From positions 1,302,001 through 1,366,000 of the forward strand of contig NZ_FMIA01000002.1 in NCBI RefSeq assembly GCF_900091615.1: a stretch of DNA of 64,000 nucleotides, written 5' to 3'. The stretch is from Micromonospora yangpuensis. Its GTDB lineage: Bacteria; Actinomycetota; Actinomycetes; Mycobacteriales; Micromonosporaceae. Under the pieces are notes generated by a model. It saw only the letters and a program-made list of their open reading frames with translations, searched no databases and was not told the origin of the DNA. This document shows positions 43,634-53,995 of the stretch, one piece after another. The translations under genes were made by a program, and so were the position numbers. Every line of letters starts with the position of its first letter. Position 1 is the first letter of the stretch.

Positions 43634-45031
43634 GTGCAGGACATCATGCCGACCTGGGTGGGGGCAACCGCCAAACAGATCGCCCGGGGCGTACGCCGGG
43701 GTGATGTCTCGGCGACCCAGGTGGTGGCCGACCATCTCGACCACATCGACCGGGCCGACGCCGGACTCGCCGCGTTCCGCACGGTACGCGGCGGGGCGGC
43801 GATCACCGAGGCGGAGAAGGTCGACGAGCAGGAGGACCTGGCCAACCTCCCGCTGGCCGGGGTGCCGGTCGGGGTCAAGGAGAACACCCCGGTGGCCGGG
43901 CTGCCCACCTGGAACGGCTCCGCCGCGGTGCGGACCGCGGTCGCCGAGGCCGACCACGAGGTGGTCCGCCGGCTGCGCGGGGCCGGCGCGGTGATCCTCG
44001 GGGTGACCCGGATGCCGGAGCTGGGGCTCTGGGGGCTCACCGACGACGAGACCGCCGTCACCCGCAACCCGTGGGACACCGGGCGTACCCCCGGCGGCTC
44101 CTCGGGCGGGGCCGCCGCCGCGGTGGCCGCCGGGCTGGTGCCGATCGCGCACGGCAACGACGGGCTCGGCTCGATCCGCATCCCGGCCGCCTGCTGCGGC
44201 CTGCTCGGTCTCAAGCCCGGCCGGGGCGTGGTCCCCTGCCAGCTCGGTGCGGACGACTGGTTCGGCCTCACCGAGCACGGCGTGCTGACCGGTACGGTCG
44301 CCGACGCCGCCGTGGGCTTCGCCGTCCTGGCCGGTCGACGGCCGGAGAAGCTGGTGCCGCCGCAGCGGCTGCGGGTCGGCGTCTCGCTGCGCTCGCCGGT
44401 CCGGGGCGTCCACCCCGACCAGCCGAACCGGGACGCGGTCACCGCCGCCGGCCGGCTGCTCGCCGCCGCCGGACACGACGCCGTACCCGCCGACCCGGTC
44501 TACCCGACCGCGCTGGGCCTGCAGGGGATGGCTACCTGGTTCGCCGCCGCGGCCGCCGACGTCCGGGCCGCCGGCGTCGACCGGCGCAGCCTGCAACGGC
44601 GCAGCCGCCGGCACGTCGCGCTGGGCGAGTGGGCCCAACGACGCGGGTACGTCCGCGAGGCCGACCGCGCCGCCTGGCGGGACCGGTCGATCGGGTTCTT
44701 CGGCGACCACTCGGTCGACCTGCTGCTCACCCCCGCGCTGGCCAGCGCCCCGCCGCCGGCGCACGCCTGGTCGGGCCGGTCCTGGCGGTCCAACCTGCTG
44801 ACCAACATCCGGTACGCCCCGTACGCCGCCCCGTGGAACGTCGCCGGCCTGCCGGCCCTGGTGGTGCCGGTGGGCCGCCGCCCGGACGGGCTGCCGGTGG
44901 GGGTGCAGCTGATCGGGCCACCCGGCTCGGAGCTGCTGCTGCTGGCCGTCGCCGGGCAGTTCGAGCTGCAGGCCCCCTGGCCCCGGCACGCCCCCGGCTA
45001 CCCCCGGGTCGGCACACCGGTCGTCGCCTGA
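43634..45031 (+). CDS. Amidase signature family protein
   Basis: 465 residues from GTG 43634 (GGGGAGGG 5 bases upstream); GTG 43628 and ATG 43646 are alternatives. Catalytic triad: Lys in GVPVGVKENTPVAG, cis-Ser and Ser within GRTPGGSSGGAAAAVAAGL and GNDGLGSIRIPAACCGLLGL. The GND variant replaces the common GTD. It hydrolyses an amide of unknown identity; the protein is not part of a Gat complex because no gatB/C is near. 22 bp after the gamma-synthase stop, so probably co-transcribed. Confidence 0.88.
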   Translation: MQDIMPTWVGATAKQIARGVRRGDVSATQVVADHLDHIDRADAGLAAFRTVRGGAAITEAEKVDEQEDLANLPLAGVPVGVKENTPVAGLPTWNGSAAVRTAVAEADHEVVRRLRGAGAVILGVTRMPELGLWGLTDDETAVTRNPWDTGRTPGGSSGGAAAAVAAGLVPIAHGNDGLGSIRIPAACCGLLGLKPGRGVVPCQLGADDWFGLTEHGVLTGTVADAAVGFAVLAGRRPEKLVPPQRLRVGVSLRSPVRGVHPDQPNRDAVTAAGRLLAAAGHDAVPADPVYPTALGLQGMATWFAAAAADVRAAGVDRRSLQRRSRRHVALGEWAQRRGYVREADRAAWRDRSIGFFGDHSVDLLLTPALASAPPPAHAWSGRSWRSNLLTNIRYAPYAAPWNVAGLPALVVPVGRRPDGLPVGVQLIGPPGSELLLLAVAGQFELQAPWPRHAPGYPRVGTPVVA

Positions 45032-45132
45032 GCGTCCCGCTCCCGGTGACGGGGTCGTTGCCGCAGGTAGTGGCCGGTGTGCCCGCCGATGTCGCCGTCG
45101 GCGGCGGGCCGGGCGGGTGGCACGATCGGGGC

Positions 45133-46353
45133 ATGACGGAACTGGTAGGCCTCGCCGACGTGCAGGCGGCCCGGGACGTGCTCGCCGGGGTTACCCGGGT
45201 CACCCCGCTGGAGCCCTCCCGGCCGTTGAGCGCGGCGCTCGCCGGTCCGGTCTGGCTCAAGTGCGAGAACGTGCAGCGCGCCGGGTCGTACAAGGTGCGC
45301 GGGGCGTACCTGCGGATCTCCCGGCTGTCGGCGGCGGAGAAGGCCCGGGGGGTGGTGGCGGCCAGCGCCGGCAACCACGCCCAGGGGGTCGCGCTCGCCG
45401 CCGGGCTGCTCGGCACCCACGCCACGGTCTTCATGCCGGTCAACGCCCCGCTGCCCAAGGTCGCCGCCACCAAGGGGTACGGCGCGCAGATCGAGCTGAC
45501 CGGCGCGAACGTCGACGAGGCGCTGGTCGCCGCGCAGGCGTACGCCGAACGGACCGGTGCGGTGCTGATCCACCCCTTCGACCACCGGGACGTGATCGCC
45601 GGCCAGGGCACCGTGGCGCTGGAGATCCTGGAGCAGTGCCCCGACGTCAGGACCATCGTCACCGGCGTCGGCGGCGGTGGGCTGATCTCCGGGATCGCGG
45701 TGGCCGCGAAGGCGCTGCGCCCCGACGTCCGGGTGATCGGCGTGCAGGCGGCGAGCGCCGCGGCGTACCCGCCCTCGCTGGCCGCCGGTGAGCCGGTGCC
45801 GCTGACGGCCTTCTCCACCATCGCCGACGGCATCGCGGTCGGCCGACCGGGGGTGATCACCTTCGAGCACGTGCGCAAGCTCGTCGACGAGATCGTCACG
45901 GTCACCGAGGAGGACATCTCCCGCGCCCTGCTGATGCTCCTGGAACGGGGCAAGCAGGTGGTCGAGCCGGCCGGGGCGGCCGGCGTGGCCGCGCTGCTGG
46001 CCGGCGCGGTGCAGGTCGAGCCACCGGTGGTGGCGGTGCTCTCCGGCGGCAACATCGATCCGCTGCTGATGCTCCGGGTGATCGAGCACGGGCTGGCCGC
46101 CGCCGGCCGGTACCTGCGGGTCACCGTCCGCTGCTCGGACCGGCCGGGTCAGCTCGCCTCACTGCTGGCCGAGATCGCCGAGCACCGGGCGAACGTGGTC
46201 GACGTGGAACACCAGCGGGCCAACCCGCACCTGCACCTGGGCGAGGTGGAGGTGGCCCTGTCGGTGGAGACCCGGGGGGAGGAGCACTCCGAGGAGCTGA
46301 TCGGCGCGCTGCGCGCCAGCGGCTACCAGGTCGGCTTCCCCGGCCTGGCCTGA
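45133..46353 (+). CDS. ilvA: Threonine ammonia-lyase with C-terminal ACT domain
   Basis: 406 residues from ATG 45133. PLP fold type II: VWLKCENVQRAGSYKVRGAY with the PLP Lys, VAASAGNHAQGVALAA, GVGGGGLISGIAVA phosphate loop. From about 330 an ACT domain (YLRVTVRCSDRPGQLASLLA) for allosteric control. Deaminates threonine to 2-oxobutanoate; the single ACT domain and length match the catabolic/actinobacterial form. Followed by a bidirectional hairpin. Confidence 0.92.
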   Translation: MTELVGLADVQAARDVLAGVTRVTPLEPSRPLSAALAGPVWLKCENVQRAGSYKVRGAYLRISRLSAAEKARGVVAASAGNHAQGVALAAGLLGTHATVFMPVNAPLPKVAATKGYGAQIELTGANVDEALVAAQAYAERTGAVLIHPFDHRDVIAGQGTVALEILEQCPDVRTIVTGVGGGGLISGIAVAAKALRPDVRVIGVQAASAAAYPPSLAAGEPVPLTAFSTIADGIAVGRPGVITFEHVRKLVDEIVTVTEEDISRALLMLLERGKQVVEPAGAAGVAALLAGAVQVEPPVVAVLSGGNIDPLLMLRVIEHGLAAAGRYLRVTVRCSDRPGQLASLLAEIAEHRANVVDVEHQRANPHLHLGEVEVALSVETRGEEHSEELIGALRASGYQVGFPGLA

Positions 46354-46363
46354 GCCGTACGGC

Positions 46364-46393
46364 GGTGCCGCGCCCGTCGGCGGGCGCGGCACC
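46364..46393. terminator. Bidirectional hairpin terminator
   Basis: GGTGCCGCGCCCG and its exact inverse (13 bp) around a TCGG loop, between the convergent ilvA and greA stops. Confidence 0.8.
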
Positions 46394-46406
46394 GGTGCGC
46401 GGTGGG

Positions 46407-46907
46407 TCAGCCGGAGAACGGCTCGTAGTTGACCACGGTGACCTTGATGTCGGCCCCGCTCGGCGCGGTGTAGGTGACGGTCTGGCCGGACCGGCTGCCG
46501 AGGATCGCCTGACCGAGCGCCGACTCCGGGCTGTAGACGGTCAGGTCGGTGGTGGAGGCGATCTCCCGCGAGCCGAGCAGGAACGTCTCGGTGTCGGCCT
46601 GGTCGTCGTCGAAGTAGATCGTCACGACCATGCCGGGGGCGACCGCGTCGGCACTCGGCGCCTCGCCGACCTTCGCCGTGCGCAACAGCTCCTGCAGGTA
46701 GCGGATGCGCCCCTCCTGCTTGCCCTGCTCCTCGCGGGCGGCGTGGTAGCCGCCGTTCTCCTTCAGGTCGCCCTCCTCGCGCCGGGCGTTGATCTCGGCG
46801 GCGATGACCGGACGGCCCGCGATCAGCTCGTCGAGCTCGGCCTTGAGGCGGTCGTGCGCGTCCTGGGACAGCCAGGTGGCGGGCGCCTCGTTGTCAGTGG
46901 TGGACAC
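46407..46907 (-). CDS. greA: Transcription elongation factor GreA
   Basis: 166 residues from GTG 46907 (GAGGAG 8 bases upstream). N-terminal coiled-coil finger: [40 protein letters not shown] with the acidic tip DLKENGGYH that reaches the RNA polymerase active site, then the FKBP-like C-terminal domain ([20 protein letters not shown]). It stimulates cleavage of backtracked RNA. The actinobacterial length and position next to DUF4307/mca genes are usual. Confidence 0.95.
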   Translation of the reverse strand: MSTTDNEAPATWLSQDAHDRLKAELDELIAGRPVIAAEINARREEGDLKENGGYHAAREEQGKQEGRIRYLQELLRTAKVGEAPSADAVAPGMVVTIYFDDDQADTETFLLGSREIASTTDLTVYSPESALGQAILGSRSGQTVTYTAPSGADIKVTVVNYEPFSG

Positions 46908-47040
46908 AGGCGGTCTCCTCGATTCTGCGGTTCTGGCTGACAGGTGAATGTCCAAGTTACCAGTGCCGCGCACCACAGCGGTGTCGTCGATCACCGGCCG
47001 TACCGACGGCCCTGCCCGTCGTGCCGGCGCTCGGGTGGGC

Positions 47041-47475
47041 TCAGTCGGGGGCCCGGCAGCGCAGTACCTCGCCGATGAACGGCCGGCCGGTGGTGGTCAA
47101 CCGGTGCCGGGAGGTGAGGTGCCGTTCGTCGGGACCGGCGGTCACCGTCACCTCCTCGCGGGCCACCTCCGCACCGGCCTGGTCGCGGGCCCGCAGGACA
47201 CAGAGCGCCGAACCGCCGGCCGGCACGGTGACCCGGAAGTCGACCACGATCTGCGTGTCGGTGATCCCGGTGTAGGTGATCACCTCGGCGTCGTAGTTCG
47301 GGTCACCGTAGAGCTGGTACTGCCGGACCGCGACCAGGCTCAGCACCGCCGCCATCGCGACCGCCACGAGCACGACGAGCACGGTCCGCCGACGGCCGGG
47401 CGCGCGGCGACGGCCGTAGCGCCCGGGTGGGAACACCGGTGCCCCGGCGGGAATTGTGGCGTGCGTCTCGGTCAC
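47041..47475 (-). CDS. DUF4307 membrane protein
   Basis: 144 residues from GTG 47475. A basic N-terminus ([14 protein letters not shown]) is followed by one membrane helix ([20 protein letters not shown]) and an extracytoplasmic beta domain ([40 protein letters not shown]). DUF4307 is regularly divergent from mca in actinobacteria, as here, suggesting a link with mycothiol biology or the envelope, but no function is known. Confidence 0.85.
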   Translation of the reverse strand: MTETHATIPAGAPVFPPGRYGRRRAPGRRRTVLVVLVAVAMAAVLSLVAVRQYQLYGDPNYDAEVITYTGITDTQIVVDFRVTVPAGGSALCVLRARDQAGAEVAREEVTVTAGPDERHLTSRHRLTTTGRPFIGEVLRCRAPD

Positions 47476-47582
47476 CGGCGGGTATCTCCTGGCGTTGTTG
47501 TCGGTGGCATCGGCAAGAATGGTCAGAGTCCATCTTTCCAGCCCGGCGCTGAGTCAACGATGGCAGGTCGGCACGGCTTGTG

Positions 47583-47666
47583 GTCACGATCTTGCAGGCA
47601 CGATCTTGCGGGCACGATGTCGGGGTCACGATGTCGGGGTCACGATCTTGCGGTCACGATCTTGCG
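47583..47666. repeat. 14-bp tandem repeat (six units) upstream of mca
   Basis: Units of GTCACGATCTTGCG and the variant GGCACGATGTCGGG run head to tail from 47583 to 47666, ending 70 bp before the mca start. They occupy the divergent promoter zone between DUF4307 and mca. GATCTTG is a shared core in four units. Confidence 0.85.
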
Positions 47667-47736
47667 GTCATGGTCCGCTACGGTTCGGGCCGACCCGGGT
47701 GGGTCTGCCGCCGGGCACAGACGAGGAGCGCCGAAG

Positions 47737-48618
47737 TTGGCAGAGCAACTGCGTCTCATGGCCGTTCACGCACACCCCGACGACGAGTCGAGCAAGGGTG
47801 CCGCGATGATGGCCAAGTACGTCGCCGAGGGGGTGGACGTGCTGGTCGTGACCTGCACCGGCGGCGAACGCGGCAGCGTGCTCAACCCGAAACTCGACAG
47901 GCCCGAGGTGTGGGCCGACATCGCCGACATCCGCCGCCGTGAGATGGACGCCGCCCGGGCCGTCCTCGGCGTCGACCAGGCCTGGCTGGGCTTCGTCGAC
48001 TCCGGGCTGCCCGAGGGCGATCCCCTGCCCCCGTTGCCGGAGGGCTGCTTCGCGCTGCAGGACGTCGAGCAGGCGGCGGGGCCACTGGTGCGGCTGATGC
48101 GACAGTTCCGGCCGCACGTCGTCACCACGTACGACGAAGAGGGCGGTTACCCGCACCCCGACCACATCATGTGTCACAAGGTCACCGTGGCGGCCTTCGA
48201 CGCCGCCGCCGACGCCTCGCGCTATCCGGAGCTCGGCGCGCCCTGGCAGCCGCTGAAGCTCTACTACGACATCGGCTTCTCCAAGGGCAAGATCATGGCG
48301 CTGCACGAGGGGATGCTCGCCGCCGGCCTGGAGTCGCCGTACCAGGACTGGATCAAGCGGTGGGAGGACCGGGTCGACAAGGGCCCGCGGATCACCACCC
48401 GGGTGGAGTGCGCCGAGTACTTCCCGGTCCGCGACGACGCCCTGCGGGCCCACGCCACCCAGGTCGACCCGGACGGCTTCTGGTTCCACGTGCCGATGGA
48501 GATGCAGCAGCGGGCCTGGCCGACGGAGGACTTCGAGCTGGTCCGATCGCTGGTGGACAGCCCGCTGCCGGAGTCCGACCTGTTCGCCGGGGTGCGGGAG
48601 ACCGTTGATGCCCGCTGA
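47737..48618 (+). CDS. mca: Mycothiol conjugate amidase
   Basis: 293 residues from TTG 47737, chosen because of GAGGAGCG upstream and the match QLRLMAVHAHPDDESSKGAA at the N-terminus. LmbE/PIG-L fold with zinc ligands in HAHPDDE and GGYPHPDH; WFHVPMEMQQRAWPTEDFEL near the end is typical of Mca and not of MshB. It cleaves mycothiol S-conjugates to release mercapturic acids, detoxifying electrophiles and antibiotics. Its presence shows that the organism makes mycothiol. Confidence 0.93.
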   Translation: MAEQLRLMAVHAHPDDESSKGAAMMAKYVAEGVDVLVVTCTGGERGSVLNPKLDRPEVWADIADIRRREMDAARAVLGVDQAWLGFVDSGLPEGDPLPPLPEGCFALQDVEQAAGPLVRLMRQFRPHVVTTYDEEGGYPHPDHIMCHKVTVAAFDAAADASRYPELGAPWQPLKLYYDIGFSKGKIMALHEGMLAAGLESPYQDWIKRWEDRVDKGPRITTRVECAEYFPVRDDALRAHATQVDPDGFWFHVPMEMQQRAWPTEDFELVRSLVDSPLPESDLFAGVRETVDAR

Positions 48619-48666
48619 CCACCGCCGGGGCTACCCTGGTGGGCAGTCATCCACCGGAGGTCCCTC

Positions 48667-48954
48667 ATGCTGACCGCAGCCCAGGTGCTCGCTGCGAACA
48701 ATTTCGGCAACACCCGTACGGGTGGCCTGGCCGGTCCGATGGGCCTCTTCCTCATCCTGGTGCTGGCCATCGTCACCGTGCTGCTCATCCGGAACATGAA
48801 CTCCCGGCTGCGCCGGCTGCCCGACCGGTTCCCGGAGTCGCCGGGCGAGGCGTCCCGGGCCGAGGCGACCGCCGCCGAACCGGCCGACGTGAGCGTCGCG
48901 CAGGAATCCTTACCGAATGCCGGCAAGGGGCGCCAGCAGCGCCGCAACGGGTAG
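48667..48954 (+). CDS. Small single-pass membrane protein after mca
   Basis: 95 residues from ATG 48667 with GGAGGT upstream. Short polar N-terminus, one helix (GPMGLFLILVLAIVTVLLIR), then a basic/acidic tail (NSRLRRLPDRFPESPGE...). Such a protein often follows mca in actinobacteria. Function unknown. Confidence 0.8.
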   Translation: MLTAAQVLAANNFGNTRTGGLAGPMGLFLILVLAIVTVLLIRNMNSRLRRLPDRFPESPGEASRAEATAAEPADVSVAQESLPNAGKGRQQRRNG

Positions 48955-49133
48955 TTCATTCGTGATTCACGCCGAACCGGATGGTCGCCCCCTGTTGCGA
49001 CCATCCGGTTTGGCTTAGCCTTCCGCCGGGGGACCAGACGTTCCCCGAGCCGTGCGCGGAAGGGGGCGCCGATGAAGGTCACCGCACCGGTCGCCCGTGG
49101 TGCCCGCCACCGGCCGACCGACGGAGGCGTCCG

Positions 49134-51668
49134 GTGATCCCCGGCCGGGCCGGCGAGGATCCGATCGACCGGCTCGGGTGGCGCGGCACACCGACGCGCG
49201 TACTGCTGCTCACCGGCGCGGTCCTGCTGACCGCGCTGGCAGCCGCCGTGGTCGGATTGACCCTGCCCGCCCGCCTGCCTGCCGACGACCCGCTACCGGG
49301 TCCCGCCCGCTTCGGCCTCGCGGTGGCCGCCTTCGCGGTGGCCCAGCTGGCCCGGCTGCGCTTCCGCACCACAGCGGGCATGGTGAGCATCACCTGGGGC
49401 GAGGCCGCCCTGATCGTCTGCCTCTACCTGGTACCGGCCGGCTGGCTGCCCGCCGCCGCGCTGCTCGGCACCGGACTCGCCTGGTGGGCGATGTCCATCG
49501 CCGGGGACCGTCAACCGACGCTGGAGATCGTCCGCATCGCGGCCTCGTTGGCCGCGGCGACCGCGCTGGCCGCCTCGGTCGCCACCACCCTGGGTCGGCC
49601 CCTGCTCGCCGCCCCCACGCCCGGGCTGGCGCTCGCCCTGGTCGCCGGGTCGGTGACGTACCTGCTGGTGACGGCCTGGCTCGGCGGGGTGATGCTGGGG
49701 CTGCGACACAGCGTGCCGATCGGCACCCCGCTGCTGGCCGCGCTCCGCGGCAAGCTGTTGATGTTCGTCGGCAACATCGCCGTCGGCCTGGTCGTGGTCG
49801 CCCTGATGGAGATCGACCCGCGCTGGCTGCTGCTGCTCCCGCCACCACTGTGGCTGCTCCAGCAGACCTACCGGCACCGGCTGCGCTCCGATCAGGAACG
49901 TCGTACCTGGCGGGCCTTTGCCGAGGCCACCGCCGCACTCAACCAGCTGGAGGAGCGGGGGGTGGCCACCGCCGCGGTCACCGGCGCGCTCAACCTGTTC
50001 GGCGCGGAGACGGTCGAGGTGGACGTGGCCCGCCCGGACGGCCACTGGCGACGTTACCGGTGCGACGTGGGTGGCCAGGTGACCGAGCTGGACGCCGACC
50101 CGCCGACCGGTCACGAGCCCGGTGAACACGAGCTGCTCCGCCGGCTCGGCGTCGGCTCGACCGAGGTCGGCGAGCTACGGCTGCGTTTTCCCCGCTCGGC
50201 ACCGCCGGAGGCCCGGGAACGGGACGCCCTCGCCGCCTTCGGTGACGCGCTGGCCGCGGCCCTGCACGACGCGGCGACCCACCGGGAGCTGCGGCGGGTC
50301 ACCGAACGCTCGTCGTACGAGGCGGTGCACGATCCGCTCACCGGACGGCTGAACCGGACGGCCATGCTCAGCCGGGGCGACCAGGCGCTGCGCCAGTTGG
50401 CCCACGAGCACCCGGTGGCGCTGCTGCTGCTCGACATCAACCAGTTCAAAGAGGTCAACGACACCCTCGGGCACGCCGCCGGTGACCAGCTGCTGCGGCT
50501 GACCGCCGACCGGCTGGAGGCCCTGGTCCGCCCCGGTGACCTGCTCGGGCGGCTCGGCGGCGACGAGTTCGCGCTGCTGGTGACCTCTGTCCCGGTGGTC
50601 GGCGACCGGGCCGCCCCGAGCGCGTACGCGCTGCGCCGGGCCCGGGAGATCGCCGAACGACTCGCCGCCCCGACCGAGGTGGCCGGGGTGCGGATGTCCG
50701 TCGAGGTCTCGGTGGGGGTGGTGGTGACCGCCGCCGGCACCGCCGACCTGACCGAACTGCTGCGCCGGGCCGACATCGCGATGTACCAGGCCAAGGGCAG
50801 CGGCGGCAGCATCGTCGCGTACGACAGCGCCCGGGACGCCGCCAGCACCGACCAGCTCGCCCTCCTCGCCGAGCTACGGGAGGCCCTCGCCGCCGACGAC
50901 CAGCTGGTGCTGGCCCTGCAACCGGCCGTCGACCTGACCACCGGGGCACCGACCGGGGTGGAGGCGCTGATCCGCTGGCACCACCCGCGCCGGGGCTGGC
51001 TCAACCCGGTGGAGTTCATCCGCCCGGTGGAGCTCAGCGAGCAGCTCGGCACCTTCACCCGGTACGTCCTCGACAAGGCGCTGGCGGTGGCGGCCGGCTG
51101 GGCCCGGGAGGGGGTGGACGTACCCATCTCGGTCAACCTGTCGGCGCGTAGCCTGCTGGACCCCCGGCTGCCGGCCGACATCGCCGACCTGCTGCGTCGC
51201 CACCAGGTGCCGGCGCACCGGCTGGTGCTGGAGATCACCGAGACGGTGGTGATGAGCGAGCTGGAGATCATCGACGAGGTGCTGGCCACGCTGCGGGCGA
51301 TGGGTGTGCAGCTCGCCGTGGACGACTTCGGCACCGGCTTCTCGTCGTTGACCTTCCTGACCCGGATCACCGTGGACGAGCTGAAGGTGGACCGCTCGTT
51401 CGTGCTCCGGATGGCCGACTCGCCCGAGGCGGCGGCCATCGTACGGACCACCGTCGGGCTCGCCCACGAGCTGGGGCTGCGGGTGGTGGCCGAGGGCGTG
51501 GAGACCGCCGAGCAGCGCCTCGCCCTGACCGAGCTGGGCTGCACGGCGGCCCAGGGCTACCACTTCTTCAAGCCGATGCCGGCCGACAAGATCAGCGCGG
51601 TACTCGGCTCGATGATCGACACGAGCCGCCCCACCGTCGTCCCGCTCCGCGCCGACGGCGCCTCCTGA
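49134..51668 (+). CDS. GGDEF-EAL bifunctional cyclic-di-GMP protein, membrane bound
   Basis: 844 residues from GTG 49134 (GGAGG upstream). Six to eight membrane helices at 25-260 form a MASE-like sensor, then a GAF-like linker, a GGDEF domain (GRLGGDEFALLV intact, with an RPGD inhibitory I-site five residues before), and an EAL domain with VEALIRWHHP, ISVNLSARSL, LEITETVVM, VDDFGTGFSSL, VVAEGVETAEQ and QGYHFFKP. All catalytic residues for both synthesis and breakdown are present, so it could act either way. In sporulating actinomycetes c-di-GMP controls BldD and development. Confidence 0.93.
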   Translation: MIPGRAGEDPIDRLGWRGTPTRVLLLTGAVLLTALAAAVVGLTLPARLPADDPLPGPARFGLAVAAFAVAQLARLRFRTTAGMVSITWGEAALIVCLYLVPAGWLPAAALLGTGLAWWAMSIAGDRQPTLEIVRIAASLAAATALAASVATTLGRPLLAAPTPGLALALVAGSVTYLLVTAWLGGVMLGLRHSVPIGTPLLAALRGKLLMFVGNIAVGLVVVALMEIDPRWLLLLPPPLWLLQQTYRHRLRSDQERRTWRAFAEATAALNQLEERGVATAAVTGALNLFGAETVEVDVARPDGHWRRYRCDVGGQVTELDADPPTGHEPGEHELLRRLGVGSTEVGELRLRFPRSAPPEARERDALAAFGDALAAALHDAATHRELRRVTERSSYEAVHDPLTGRLNRTAMLSRGDQALRQLAHEHPVALLLLDINQFKEVNDTLGHAAGDQLLRLTADRLEALVRPGDLLGRLGGDEFALLVTSVPVVGDRAAPSAYALRRAREIAERLAAPTEVAGVRMSVEVSVGVVVTAAGTADLTELLRRADIAMYQAKGSGGSIVAYDSARDAASTDQLALLAELREALAADDQLVLALQPAVDLTTGAPTGVEALIRWHHPRRGWLNPVEFIRPVELSEQLGTFTRYVLDKALAVAAGWAREGVDVPISVNLSARSLLDPRLPADIADLLRRHQVPAHRLVLEITETVVMSELEIIDEVLATLRAMGVQLAVDDFGTGFSSLTFLTRITVDELKVDRSFVLRMADSPEAAAIVRTTVGLAHELGLRVVAEGVETAEQRLALTELGCTAAQGYHFFKPMPADKISAVLGSMIDTSRPTVVPLRADGAS

Positions 51669-51719
51669 CCGCTGCGCGCCCGGCGGGGCCTCCCAGGCGC
51701 TGCGCCGATGGGGCCTTCT

Positions 51720-51779
51720 GGGCGCTGCGCGCCGGGCGTGGGCTTTCATGGGCGCTGCGCGCCGGGCGTGGGGCTGGGT
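51720..51779. repeat. 30-bp tandem repeat
   Basis: Two close units (GGGCGCTGCGCGCCGGGCGT then GGGC...) with a degenerate upstream copy from about 51671. Fills the gap after the GGDEF-EAL gene. The palindrome GCGCGC in each unit could form small hairpins. Confidence 0.7.
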
Positions 51780-51790
51780 AGGGTCGTCGG

Positions 51791-53929
51791 GTGAACCGAC
51801 TCGTCGACGCCACCAGCCCGTACCTGCTCCAGCACGCCGACAACCCGGTGGACTGGTGGCCCTGGTGTGACGAGGCGTTCGCCGAGGCCAGGCACCGGGA
51901 CGTGCCGGTGCTGATCTCGGTGGGCTACGCGGCCTGCCACTGGTGTCATGTGATGGCCCACGAATCGTTCGAGGACGAGGCGGTCGGTGCCCTGCTCAAC
52001 GAGGGCTTCGTGGCGATCAAGGTGGACCGGGAGGAACGCCCCGACGTCGACGCCGTCTACATGACCGCCACCCAGGCGATGACCGGGCAGGGCGGCTGGC
52101 CGATGACCGTCTTCGCCACGCCGGACGGTACCCCGTTCTTCTGCGGCACCTACTTCCCGAAGGCCAACTTCGTCCGGCTGCTGGAGTCGGTGGGCACGGC
52201 CTGGCGGGAGCAGCGGGACGCCGTACTCCAGCAGGGGGCCGCGGTGGTCGAGGCGATCGGCGGCGCGCAGGCCGTCGGAGGTCCCACCGCGCCGCTCACC
52301 GCCGACCTGCTCGACGCCGCCGCCGGTCAGCTTGCCAAGGAGTACGACCGCCAGCACGGCGGTTTCGGCGGGGCGCCCAAGTTCCCGCCGCACCTGAACC
52401 TGCTCTTCCTGCTCCGGCACCACCAGCGCACCGGGTCCGCCGAGAGCCTGGAGATCGTCCGGCACACCTGCGAGGCGATGGCCCGGGGCGGCCTGCACGA
52501 CCAGCTCGCCGGCGGTTTCGCCAGGTACTCGGTGGACGCGCACTGGACGGTGCCGCACTTCGAGAAGATGCTCTACGACAACGCCCTGCTGCTGCGGGTC
52601 TACACCCAGCTCTGGCGGCTCACCGGTGACCCGCTGGCCAAGCGGGTGGCCCGGGACACCGCCCGGTTCCTCGCCGACGAGCTGCACCGCCCCGGTCAGG
52701 GCTTCGCCTCCGCGCTGGACGCCGACACCGACGGCGTGGAGGGGCTCACCTACGCCTGGACGCCCGCTCAGCTCGTCGAGGTGCTGGGCGAGGAGGACGG
52801 GCGGTGGGCCGCCGACCTCTTCGCGGTCACCGAAGCCGGCACCTTCGAACACGGCACCAGCGTGCTGCGGCTGGCCCGGGACGTCGACGACGCCGACCCG
52901 ACGGTACGGGGGCGCTGGCAGCGGGTGGTCCGGCAGCTGCTGGCCGCCCGGGACACCCGCCCGCAACCGGCCCGCGACGACAAGGTGGTGGCCGCCTGGA
53001 ACGGCCTGGCGATCACCGCGCTCGCCGAGTTCGTCCGCCTCGTCGAGGCCGAGGTAACCGCCGGCCCGCCTGGTGGTCCGGCGTCGCCCGGTGAGCGGGC
53101 CGGGGCTGACGATGGCACCGATGCCGCCGACCGTGCTGCTGACGCGGCCGGTGCCGCCGGGGTCGCGGGGGCCGGTGACGACAACCTGCTGGCGGGGGTG
53201 ACCATCGTCGCCGACGGGGCGATGCGCGACGCCGCCGAACACCTGGCCCGGGTGCACGTCGTCGACGGCCGGCTGCGCCGGGTCTCCCGCGACGGCGTGG
53301 TCGGCGAGCCGGCCGGGGTGCTGGAGGACTACGGCTGCGTCGCCGAGGCGTTCTGCGCGATGCACCAGCTCACCGGTGAGGGGCGCTGGCTGGAGCTGGC
53401 CGGGCAGCTGCTGGACACCGCCCTGGCCCGCTTCGCCGCCCCCGGTGGCGGCTTCTACGACACCGCCGACGACGCCGAGCAACTCGTCGCCCGGCCGGCC
53501 GACCCGACCGACAACGCCACCCCGTCCGGTCGGTCGGCGATCGCGGCGGCGCTGGTGACGTACTCGGCGCTGACCGGCGAGACCCGCTACCGGGAGGCCG
53601 CCGAGGCCGCCCTGGCCACCATCGCCCCGATCGCCGCCCGGCACGCCCGCTTCACCGGGTACGCGACCACGGTGGGAGAGGCACTGCTCTCCGGGCCGTA
53701 CGAGATCGCGGTGGCCACCACCGACCCGGCCGCCGACCCGCTGGTCGCCGCCGCGTTCCGGCACGCCCCACCCGGGGCGGTACTGGTCGCCGGCCTCCCG
53801 GACCAGCCCGGGGTGCCGCTGCTGGCCGACCGCCCGACACGCGACGGCCAGCCCACCGCGTACGTCTGCCGGGGTTTCGTCTGCCAACGTCCCGTCACCA
53901 CCGTCCCCGACCTCCTCACCCAGCTGTAA
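51791..53929 (+). CDS. Thioredoxin-domain protein, DUF255/YyaL family
   Basis: 712 residues from GTG 51791. N-terminal DUF255 thioredoxin-like domain: [40 protein letters not shown] with CHWC active motif, [20 protein letters not shown] and [15 protein letters not shown]. The C-terminal alpha/alpha6 barrel (about 250-700) resembles the N-acylglucosamine 2-epimerase fold ([39 protein letters not shown]). An Ala/Gly/Asp-rich insert sits at about 420-460. Role uncertain; the family links redox and sugar folds. The stop TAA is inside the 53-bp repeat. Confidence 0.9.
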   Translation: MNRLVDATSPYLLQHADNPVDWWPWCDEAFAEARHRDVPVLISVGYAACHWCHVMAHESFEDEAVGALLNEGFVAIKVDREERPDVDAVYMTATQAMTGQGGWPMTVFATPDGTPFFCGTYFPKANFVRLLESVGTAWREQRDAVLQQGAAVVEAIGGAQAVGGPTAPLTADLLDAAAGQLAKEYDRQHGGFGGAPKFPPHLNLLFLLRHHQRTGSAESLEIVRHTCEAMARGGLHDQLAGGFARYSVDAHWTVPHFEKMLYDNALLLRVYTQLWRLTGDPLAKRVARDTARFLADELHRPGQGFASALDADTDGVEGLTYAWTPAQLVEVLGEEDGRWAADLFAVTEAGTFEHGTSVLRLARDVDDADPTVRGRWQRVVRQLLAARDTRPQPARDDKVVAAWNGLAITALAEFVRLVEAEVTAGPPGGPASPGERAGADDGTDAADRAADAAGAAGVAGAGDDNLLAGVTIVADGAMRDAAEHLARVHVVDGRLRRVSRDGVVGEPAGVLEDYGCVAEAFCAMHQLTGEGRWLELAGQLLDTALARFAAPGGGFYDTADDAEQLVARPADPTDNATPSGRSAIAAALVTYSALTGETRYREAAEAALATIAPIAARHARFTGYATTVGEALLSGPYEIAVATTDPAADPLVAAAFRHAPPGAVLVAGLPDQPGVPLLADRPTRDGQPTAYVCRGFVCQRPVTTVPDLLTQL

Positions 53930-53978
53930 GGAAGGGCCCCCTGTTAACGCCTGCGGTAGAGAAGGGTCCCCTTCTTAC
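53926..53978. repeat. 53-bp dispersed palindrome, copy 5
   Basis: GTAAGGAAGGGCCCCC start supplies the TAA stop of the DUF255 gene. The right arm (TCCCCTTCTTAC) is the best match to the left arm among the six copies. Confidence 0.9.
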
Positions 53979-53995
53979 CGCCCGACCGACCGCCC

